DNA from: Bacteriovoracaceae bacterium UBA4573
GTDB taxonomy: Bacteria > Bdellovibrionota > UBA1018 > UBA923
Direction: 5' to 3'
Assembly: GCA_002387735.1 (NCBI GenBank)
Contig: DGKJ01000111.1
Span: 1 to 7,771 of the forward strand
Length of the DNA: 7,771 nt
The notes beneath the pieces were generated by a model. The model saw only the letters and a program-made list of their open reading frames with translations. It was not told the origin of the DNA and did no database searches. Made by a program: the position numbers and the translations under genes. How positions within the stretch are numbered: the first letter of the stretch is position 1; each line of letters begins with the position of its first letter. Of this stretch, positions 1-5,800 are shown piece by piece.

Positions 1-423
1 CGCTACCACTACGAACAAAGCGCTTAAATCAACATTCGAGTACAACCACTGAGAAGAGACGGGCACATTGATGGCGGCAAAAACCAGAAAAGCTATTGCC
101 ATAGATATGGTGACGAAAAAAAAGCCGCCACTCGTCGCCTGAGATTCGGTGCGAATTTTTTCAAACGACTTTATAAAATCGGCAACTCCCTGGAATATTC
201 CATGAGGGCCCGCGAGGTTCGGTCCTATTCTCATTTGAATATCCCCGCAAATTTTCCGATCTAGATAATTTATCGCGAAAAATGCGGGGACTAAAAAACT
301 GGCAAGAAACAGGAGAAATCCAAAAATCAAAAAGAATATTTGCGTCGACAGTGTCGATCCGTCTGTGAAGGACATCAAAAATGCCGAAAATGGACTGATT
401 TCCGACAAAAGAATTGTGCTCAT
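1..423 (-). CDS. nuoH: NADH-quinone oxidoreductase subunit H (NuoH), N-terminal part
   Basis: Membrane subunit of complex I that, with NuoB and NuoD, forms the quinone chamber and links it to the proton-pumping arm. The first 141 residues are present and the gene runs off the left edge. The ATG at 423-421 overlaps the nuoD stop as ATGA, and GGAGG (431-435) lies 7 bases upstream, so the start is well supported. Visible parts are a hydrophobic helix at about residues 28-51, the first cytoplasmic loop at about 53-98, and a second hydrophobic segment at about 100-122 ending in NVPVS. The family signature is recognisable as LDRK (54-57), RIGPN (65-69) and ADFIK (81-85). Oddities against the usual ERK, GPNRVG and ADxxKxxxKE are Asp55 for Glu, Leu70 for Arg, and SFEK (86-89) for the usual (L/F)xKE. 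Identity is confident; the functional effect of the substitutions is not known. Confidence 0.93.
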   Translation of the reverse strand, partial: MSTILLSEISPFSAFLMSFTDGSTLSTQIFFLIFGFLLFLASFLVPAFFAINYLDRKICGDIQMRIGPNLAGPHGIFQGVADFIKSFEKIRTESQATSGGFFFVTISMAIAFLVFAAINVPVSSQWLYSNVDLSALFVVVA

Positions 424-1538
424 CGATCCACCTCCGACGGCAAATAATCAAACGAGGCCACCAAAGGGCCCATGTCTTCTAAGGTCGAAGACTCCAAAAC
501 TGCTGGCAATATATTTAGTACCGGAAATGATGGTGTTCGGAGTCTTAAGCGATCCGGATATTTTTCGCCCGTGCTTCTTATAAAAATACCCTGCGTTCCG
601 CGTGGACTTTCGACCGAAACATAAATCTCTCCCGCCGGAACTTTAAATACCCTTGGAAGGGTCAGTGCATATTTGCCTTCGGGAACATTCGCTAGCACCT
701 GTCTTATGATCACGGCGGACTGTTCAATTTCCTGAATTCTTACGAAATAGCGATTAAACGCGTCGCCTTGAACGGCACCCCGAAAAGAGTCGGCCGAGGT
801 AGCGCCTAAGGGAGTAGAAAAATCTATTTTTCGATAAATTTCGTAGTCCTCTTGTTTGCGTTTATCGAGCTTTACCCCTGACGCTCTCAAGTTTGGTCCG
901 CTAAGTCCTGCGGCAATAGCCTGACTCGCAGAAACGACGCCGACGCCCGCGAGCCGGCCGATGAAAAATACATTATTCGTGAGCAGCTGATGGTACTCTT
1001 GGAGTTTCGGAACAATATAATCGATAAACTCTATGGTTTTATCTACAAAACCCTCAGTAAAATCGTTCGAGACTCCACCTATTCGCACGTAATTGTAGGT
1101 CAAGCGAGCCCCACATAAAATTTCGAACAAGTCGCAAATCTTCTCGCGGTCTCTGAGCGCAAACATTACGGCCGTCGATGCGTTTGTAGTGCGAGCTAAC
1201 CACGCTATACTAAGCAAATGACTCGCTATTCGACTTAACTCACTTACTACGACGCGAATAGCTTTCGATCGTTCCGGAATTTCAAAACCACAGAGTTTTT
1301 CTACCGCTAGTGCGTATGCGTGTTCGCAATGAATGGCGGAAACATAGTCGATGCGTCCCATGTATGGCTGGCAACTTAGCCAGGTCATTCGTTCGGCAAC
1401 CTTTTCCATTCCACGGTGCAAATATCCTGCTTCTATTTTTGCCTGCACGACACGGTGGCCATCGGTTTGAACTCTAAGGTGCAACGGTCCTGAAGTAGTT
1501 GCAGGCGTGGGACCAACATTTATTTCAAACGATTCCAT
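420..1538 (-). CDS. nuoD: NADH-quinone oxidoreductase subunit D (NuoD), divergent quinone site
   Basis: 49-kDa-type subunit of complex I, related to the large subunit of [NiFe] hydrogenases; it forms the quinone headgroup site with NuoB at the cytoplasmic face. It has 372 residues; many homologues have about 400. Clear family blocks are GYLHRGMEK (38-46), GRIDYVS (61-67), AYALAVEKL (74-82), ELSRIASHL (100-108), RIGGV (152-156), GPNLRASGV (214-222), the TPSF block (335-338) and the terminal EVDR. The usual GPQHPSTHG loop reads GPTPATTSG (9-17), so both histidines are gone. The Asp normally found in LLDLGA is Thr117. The quinone-site tyrosine is kept as Tyr65. An insertion of about 10 residues lies at 246-257, and the conserved MEALIHHFK-type segment is absent between about residues 288 and 300. 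The start overlaps the nuoC stop by one base (TAATG). Family membership is certain; ordinary ubiquinone or menaquinone chemistry is less so. Confidence 0.95.
   Translation of the reverse strand: MESFEINVGPTPATTSGPLHLRVQTDGHRVVQAKIEAGYLHRGMEKVAERMTWLSCQPYMGRIDYVSAIHCEHAYALAVEKLCGFEIPERSKAIRVVVSELSRIASHLLSIAWLARTTNASTAVMFALRDREKICDLFEILCGARLTYNYVRIGGVSNDFTEGFVDKTIEFIDYIVPKLQEYHQLLTNNVFFIGRLAGVGVVSASQAIAAGLSGPNLRASGVKLDKRKQEDYEIYRKIDFSTPLGATSADSFRGAVQGDAFNRYFVRIQEIEQSAVIIRQVLANVPEGKYALTLPRVFKVPAGEIYVSVESPRGTQGIFIRSTGEKYPDRLRLRTPSFPVLNILPAVLESSTLEDMGPLVASFDYLPSEVDR
431..435 (-). promoter_or_regulatory. Ribosome binding site of nuoH
   Basis: The minus strand reads GGAGG, seven bases before the nuoH ATG and inside the 3' end of nuoD. 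It fixes the nuoH start at 423. Together with the ATGA stop/start overlap it suggests translational coupling of nuoD and nuoH. Confidence 0.75.
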
Positions 1539-2032
1539 TATCGTTTTCGCCTTTCAACTCCGGACCCATGGGCAATTCCGGAATAACCACCCGGATAGAC
1601 GTAGTCTTTTCGCATTGGAAACCCCTGCCAGTCTTTGGGCAAGAGAAACGGAATTTCTGTTGTGTGGTTTTTAAAGCGAACACCAAAAAGTTCGGCGATT
1701 TCTTTTTCGTAACTTAGTGCCGCCAACCAAACTGTGGTTGCTGTCAAAATACTTGGCTCTTTGCGATGAAGTGATGTTTTTAAAATCACTCGATGATTGA
1801 GCAATGTGGAATACAAGTTATAAACCAAAACAATATCGTCGCCGGAGTCGTAAGCCAGTAGATCTTCCAATAAATCGAATCGGCCCCGCTCATTGGTGGA
1901 GCAAACGTTAAAGATGGAAGCCGCCGCGTTCGACGAAAATTCCGCAAATTTCTGACCGTAACCAATATCTATTTTGGTTATAGCTCCGGGGAACTCGTTT
2001 TTGAGTCCTTCCAAGAATTCTGTGCTCGACAT
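1538..2032 (-). CDS. nuoC: NADH-quinone oxidoreductase subunit C (NuoC)
   Basis: 30-kDa-type peripheral subunit of complex I that supports the NuoB-NuoD core; it has no redox cofactor. The 164 residues match a stand-alone NuoC, not the fused NuoCD of enterobacteria. The diagnostic block is in the second half: SYEKEIAELFGVRF (107-120), equivalent to the family's WxERExxDMFGIxF, followed by LLPKDWQGFPMRKDY (130-144), equivalent to LLPDDWxGHPLRKDY. Earlier, ERGRFDLLEDLLAYD fits the family's FxxLxDLxAVD strand. The start at 2032 is chosen because GAAGGGT (2041-2047) lies about 8-9 bases upstream and because FLEGLKNEFPGAI matches typical NuoC N-termini. That start makes the gene overlap the 3' end of nuoB by 55 bases. 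The sequence is moderately divergent, but the identification is firm. Confidence 0.94.
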   Translation of the reverse strand: MSSTEFLEGLKNEFPGAITKIDIGYGQKFAEFSSNAAASIFNVCSTNERGRFDLLEDLLAYDSGDDIVLVYNLYSTLLNHRVILKTSLHRKEPSILTATTVWLAALSYEKEIAELFGVRFKNHTTEIPFLLPKDWQGFPMRKDYVYPGGYSGIAHGSGVERRKR

Positions 2033-2469
2033 TTAACAATACCCTTCTGAAGCGTGAGTAATCCGTGCATAATCGCCTCGGGCCTAGGGGGACAACCCGG
2101 CACATAAACATCTACGGGTAGAATTTTATCCACTCCGCTTACGGTGGAATAAGAAAACTCTCCCTCGAACATACCGCCTGAACCCGCACAGCTTCCTATA
2201 GCCATTACCCACTTTGGATCGCACATTTGCTCGTAATTCTTTTTTAAGGTTTCCGCATATTTGTAAGAAATGCTCCCCGCAACGATCATCAAATCCGCTT
2301 GTTTCGGTGAAGCAACTTGCACTGCGCCAAAGCGCTCTAGGTCGTATCGTCCGCCGGTGGTATGCATCATCTCAATTCCACAGCACGATAAGTCGAGAAA
2401 CAAGAAAGACAAAGAATGCGTTTGCGCCCAAGTTGCTAGGTCGTCCAATCGCGAAAACACAAACGCCAC
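1978..2469 (-). CDS. nuoB: NADH-quinone oxidoreductase subunit B (NuoB), binds [4Fe-4S] cluster N2
   Basis: Complex I subunit carrying the terminal iron-sulfur cluster N2, which passes electrons to quinone at the NuoB/NuoD interface. It has 163 residues. All four cluster ligands are present: the adjacent Cys29-Cys30 in LSCCGIEMMH, Cys94 in GSCAGSGG, and Cys126 in PGCPPRPEA. Other family blocks are RYDLERFG (41-48), SPKQADLMIVAG (54-65) and PVDVYVPG (118-125). The start is a GTG at 2469-2467 with AGGAG five bases upstream (2475-2479). An ATG at 2471-2469 is in a different frame and does not encode NuoB. The last 18 residues (146-163) lie beyond the usual end of the family fold (LLxLQxxI) and are encoded in DNA shared with the nuoC start. 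Unlike NuoA and NuoD, this subunit looks canonical in its redox core. Confidence 0.97.
   Translation of the reverse strand: MAFVFSRLDDLATWAQTHSLSFLFLDLSCCGIEMMHTTGGRYDLERFGAVQVASPKQADLMIVAGSISYKYAETLKKNYEQMCDPKWVMAIGSCAGSGGMFEGEFSYSTVSGVDKILPVDVYVPGCPPRPEAIMHGLLTLQKGIVKCRAQNSWKDSKTSSPEL
2041..2047 (-). promoter_or_regulatory. Ribosome binding site of nuoC, inside nuoB
   Basis: The minus strand reads GAAGGGT, with about 8-9 bases before the nuoC ATG at 2032. It lies within the nuoB coding sequence and supports the upstream nuoC start, which produces the 55-base overlap. Confidence 0.6.
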
Positions 2470-2474
2470 ATTTG

Positions 2475-2479
2475 CTCCT
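2475..2479 (-). promoter_or_regulatory. Ribosome binding site deciding the GTG start of nuoB
   Basis: The minus strand reads AGGAG, then five bases, then GTG at 2469. It lies in the 16-base gap between nuoA and nuoB and supports the non-ATG start. Confidence 0.75.
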
Positions 2480-2485
2480 ATGTGC

Positions 2486-2827
2486 CTAATCCAAATTGTT
2501 TTTAAGTAGCGAAAATAGAAAAGCTAAAAACAGTATTATTCCGAATACAAAAATTCGCACTACGACATCTAAACGATCGGCCCCCCCTAAAAAGGGGCGA
2601 AGCGTCGAACTTATCGGTAAAAGTACAAGGACCCCCATAAATAAAGCGACGGTCACAACCAAAGATACGTGGTAGTAGGGGGCAATGCGAGAGGGCACCC
2701 CGGAGGGTTCTTTTACATCCGAGATACCGGAATTGGCCGACTTCTTGCGGCGAGCCGATAAAAAAAACCCGCTAACGAGAAAAAAAACCGCCAAACCCGC
2801 GATTAGTATGGGAATGTGTTTTTCCAA
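2486..2827 (-). CDS. nuoA: NuoA-like subunit of complex I, highly divergent
   Basis: Small membrane protein of 113 residues at the nuoA position, first in an A-B-C-D-H operon. NuoA packs against NuoH near the quinone chamber. Three hydrophobic segments are visible at about residues 5-25, 54-72 and 88-108, matching NuoA length and topology. The positively charged RRKK (26-29) follows the first helix. Normal motifs are mostly missing. The PYECG loop reads EPSGVP (40-45). The second helix reads ALFMGVLVLLPIS (61-73), where the family has LFxxFDxExVFLxPWA, so the FDxE turn appears deleted. The C-terminal YEWxKGALEW is absent. The start is a TTG at 2827-2825 with GGAG five bases upstream (2833-2836); no ATG or GTG in this frame is better placed. 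Identity rests on position, size and topology more than on motifs. An unrelated three-helix protein is possible but less likely. Confidence 0.72.
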   Translation of the reverse strand: MEKHIPILIAGLAVFFLVSGFFLSARRKKSANSGISDVKEPSGVPSRIAPYYHVSLVVTVALFMGVLVLLPISSTLRPFLGGADRLDVVVRIFVFGIILFLAFLFSLLKNNLD

Positions 2828-2832
2828 AAGTT

Positions 2833-2836
2833 CTCC
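2833..2836 (-). promoter_or_regulatory. Ribosome binding site deciding the TTG start of nuoA
   Basis: The minus strand reads GGAG, then five bases, then TTG at 2827. The reading frame stays open upstream but contains no ATG or GTG near a comparable site, so this element is the main evidence for the rare start codon. Confidence 0.65.
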
Positions 2837-2862
2837 GTGAACTAATCTTGCCGCGGCGCTTG

Positions 2863-2872
2863 CATGCGCATG
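2863..2872. repeat. Perfect 10-bp palindrome, possible operator
   Basis: CATGCGCATG is self-complementary. The symmetry extends to TTG-palindrome-TAA (2860-2875) with one mismatched pair. It sits between the starts of nuoA and mfd, where a dimeric regulator could bind. Only a single copy was seen, so chance occurrence cannot be excluded. Confidence 0.35.
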
Positions 2873-2889
2873 TAAATAAACTATATTGC

Positions 2890-2893
2890 GGAG
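2890..2893 (+). promoter_or_regulatory. Ribosome binding site of mfd
   Basis: GGAG, then six bases, then the mfd ATG at 2900. It supports the longest start, after which the protein runs directly into the expected N-terminal domain. Confidence 0.7.
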
Positions 2894-2899
2894 TTATAA

Positions 2900-5800
2900 A
2901 TGTCTAGTCGCCTTGGTCGGGAATTATCAAAACTCCTTTCGCAGTCGCCACCCTCATCTATCCATTTGAGTGGTTTGACGCTTACGGCCAGAGCTTATGC
3001 TTGTGCCTCGCTTTTTACTGAAATTAAAGATCGTAAAATTAACTTACTCATCGTCTGCGGGGACGCCGATCAAGCTACGATTTTTCACCAGGCCTTTAAA
3101 ACGTTCTTGGGTTTATTTTCAGATGCTACGAACGTGGGAAATCTCATTGAATATCTGCCAGGCTGGGAAACGTCGCCGTACCGGAGCATCAACCCGAACG
3201 TTAAAACAAAATTTCGGCGTTTAAGAGCTCTTTATCGCATCGCGCTCGGGGAGTGTTCTCTCGTAATTACTGATGTCAGAAGTCTTGCGCAAAAAACTCC
3301 CCCGGTAGAGCGACTGGTCGAGGCTTCCTGCAATCTCGCTGTCGGAGATTTTCAGGAACGTGAAACACTGAGACAAAAGTTCGAAAATCTTGGCTACCAT
3401 CTGTCCGACCCAGTAGAAGACCCTGGCACCTATTGTTTTAGGGGTAATATTTTAGATTTTTTTTCGCCCTATTATCCACATCCAATACGTGTAGAGTTTT
3501 TAGGTGACGAAATCGAAAACATTCGATTTTTTAACCCCTCAACACAAAGAACCAAACCGGAAATTTTAAAATCTGCCGTCGTGGTGCCTTCCAACGAATG
3601 GAAGATTGGTCCCGACTCATCTGCTCTCGCCCGTCAACGAATAAAGGCGTATTCCGACCAATACGAAATTCCAAAGAAAATTCGCGATGAAATTGCTCAA
3701 AAAATCGAGGCGGGCATTCAAGAACCGTCGTTTGCATATCTTCTCCCGTATTTCGAAGAAAAGCCTTTAGAGTTAGTCTCTGACTACTTGGAGTTTTCCG
3801 GAATTTCTTGGGCGGTTATTTTGTCCGATGAAATCGCGGTTCAATCGGAGCTCGATCGATTGAGCGCCGAACTAAAAGACGGTTTTCAAAAAAATATAGA
3901 AAATCATCAAATCGCGTGCCCACCGGAAAGTCTTTATGATTTCGAAGTTCTAGCGAAACTGCGGGTTGCCGACCGAGGACTTTTCTTAAACCCATTTCAA
4001 ATAGGTGCCATTAAAAGCCAAGGGGATGTTCTACAAAACTCAGAAGACGACTCAAATGCGCCAAGACAAGTTGTCGCGCTTACAAATAATTCTACGATTC
4101 AGCTGCGAGAGAATACCGATTTAAAGCTTCCCAACACGAAATCCGGAATTGAACCCTTCATTAATAAAAACGCGGCCTGGGCCGAACGAGGTTACACCCG
4201 AATCGTAATTGCCAGCAGCAACACTCAAGCCGAGCGTATCGCATTCTTGCTTTCTCAAAAAAACGTTTCGTCGAAACTCGTGTTGGGCAATGTAGATTTT
4301 TCGAATAAGAAGGACGTACAAATTGCGGTAGGCAATTTAAATGACGGATTCCGCCTACCTTTCGATGAAATTGCAGTAGTCACCGATAGCGAGCTTTTCG
4401 GCCCCAAAAAACAACGTGCCGGAAAAAAAGAAGAAAAAAGCGCCTCGGTATCTGACGCACTTTCTACCTTTATTCCGTCGCTTGAAGAAATTCGTTCTGG
4501 TGAGCTTTTGGTGCATCAAAAGCACGGAATAGGCCGCTATCAGGGTCTCGTAAAATTAGAAATTGAAAAAATTCCCCAAGACTTTTTATTGGTCGAATAT
4601 GCGGGGGGCGATAAACTATATATTCCCATTTACCGCCTAGAACAGGTTCAAAGATACATCGGCGATTCCGATGGTTCGCTTATACCGCTCGACAAACTCG
4701 GCAGTGCTCAATTTGAAAAAACAAAAAGCAAAGTCAGGGAAGCACTTAAAGAGGTAGCTCACGAACTTCTGCGTATTTACGCGATGCGGGCTACTCAATC
4801 GGGTTTTAAATTTTCTCCGCCTGACGAGCAGTTTAAGGAATTCGAGGCCCGATTTCCATTTGCGGAAACACCGGACCAACTACGAGCCATTGATGAAACC
4901 TTAACTGACATGCAAAGCGGTAAAATAATGGACCGCCTGATTTGTGGCGACGTAGGATATGGCAAAACTGAAGTCGCGATGCGGGCCGCGTACAAGGCAG
5001 CTTTGGACGGAAAGCAGGTCGCCGTACTCGTACCGACTACCGTTTTAGCTCTTCAACACGAACTTTCTTTTAAAAATCGTTTTCAAGATACCGGGGTTCG
5101 AGTCGCTTCTGTATCTAGGTTCAAGTCATCCAAAGAATTAAAAGAAACTCTAACGGAGGTCAAAGAAGGGAAGGTCGACATCCTTATCGGAACCCATCGA
5201 ATTCTCTCACGTGACGTAGAATTTAAAGATCTAGGTATGGTGGTCGTCGACGAGGAACAACGATTTGGAGTTGAACACAAAGAAAAGTTGAAGAAACTCA
5301 AAGTTACAACTGCTATTCTAACATTAACTGCCACCCCAATACCCCGAACATTGCATTTGTCGCTCATGGGATTGCGCGACATATCAGTCATCAACACCGC
5401 GCCGGTCGATCGACTCAGCGTTAGAACCTATATTTCGCACTTTGAAGAAGAGGCGTTGCGAATTGCCATAACCCAGGAAATCGCCCGCGGCGGACAAGTC
5501 TTCTTTATTCACAACCGAGTTCAAAGCATTGGAGCGATGGAAGAGCGCTTAAAAAAAATCGTTCCACAAGCCCGTATAGTCGTGGCTCATGGGCAGCTTA
5601 AAGAAGGTCAGCTCGAAGAAAAAATGGTCGAGTTCTACAGTAAAAAAGCTGATGTACTGCTTTGCACCACCATAATCGAGTCTGGGTTAGACATTCCTTC
5701 AGCAAACACGATCATTATCAACCGCGCAGACATGTTTGGACTCGCCCAACTCTATCAGCTACGCGGTCGAGTAGGGAGGTCGCAAGTGCGAGCCTATTGC

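Larger units (their letters stand above)
2828..2899. promoter_or_regulatory. Divergent intergenic region between nuoA and mfd
   Basis: These 72 bases must hold, or lie next to, the promoters for both the nuo operon and mfd, since the genes start here in opposite directions. On the plus strand TTGCAT (2860-2865) and TATATT (2882-2887), 16 bases apart, resemble -35 and -10 boxes. A start site from them would fall at about 2894, after the mfd ribosome binding site (2890-2893), so that reading is doubtful. No convincing minus-strand promoter stands out. A palindrome lies in the middle (2863-2872). The compact layout would let one regulator act on both directions; this is inference. Confidence 0.5.

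Noticed and set aside
161..451. 96-residue open frame on the minus strand
   Set aside because: It overlaps the true nuoH in another frame. The nuoH frame gives a recognisable RIGPN/ADFIK loop and transmembrane helices, while this one has no family features.
420..1538. NuoD as a [NiFe] hydrogenase large subunit
   Set aside because: The paired CxxC motifs that bind the NiFe centre are absent, and the C-terminal EVDR and RASGV blocks are those of NuoD.
1908..2111. 67-residue minus-strand frame across the nuoB/nuoC junction
   Set aside because: Shadow of nuoB and nuoC, both of which carry clear family motifs in their own frames.
2214..2509. Plus-strand frames of 91 and 79 residues opposite nuoB
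   Set aside because: Antisense to nuoB, rich in Arg and Ser with no recognisable domain, and no ribosome binding site of note.
2581..2597. CCCC-TAAAAA-GGGG hairpin inside nuoA as a terminator
   Set aside because: Only four G:C pairs beyond the loop, no T-run after it in either direction, and it lies within the coding sequence.
2860..2887. TTGCAT/TATATT as the definite mfd promoter
   Set aside because: The predicted start site would fall after the GGAG ribosome binding site, giving a transcript lacking it. Kept only as a weak candidate.
4637..5397. Minus-strand frames of 66-104 residues opposite mfd
   Set aside because: They lie opposite the intact Mfd helicase core and have no family resemblance; they are typical antisense open frames.
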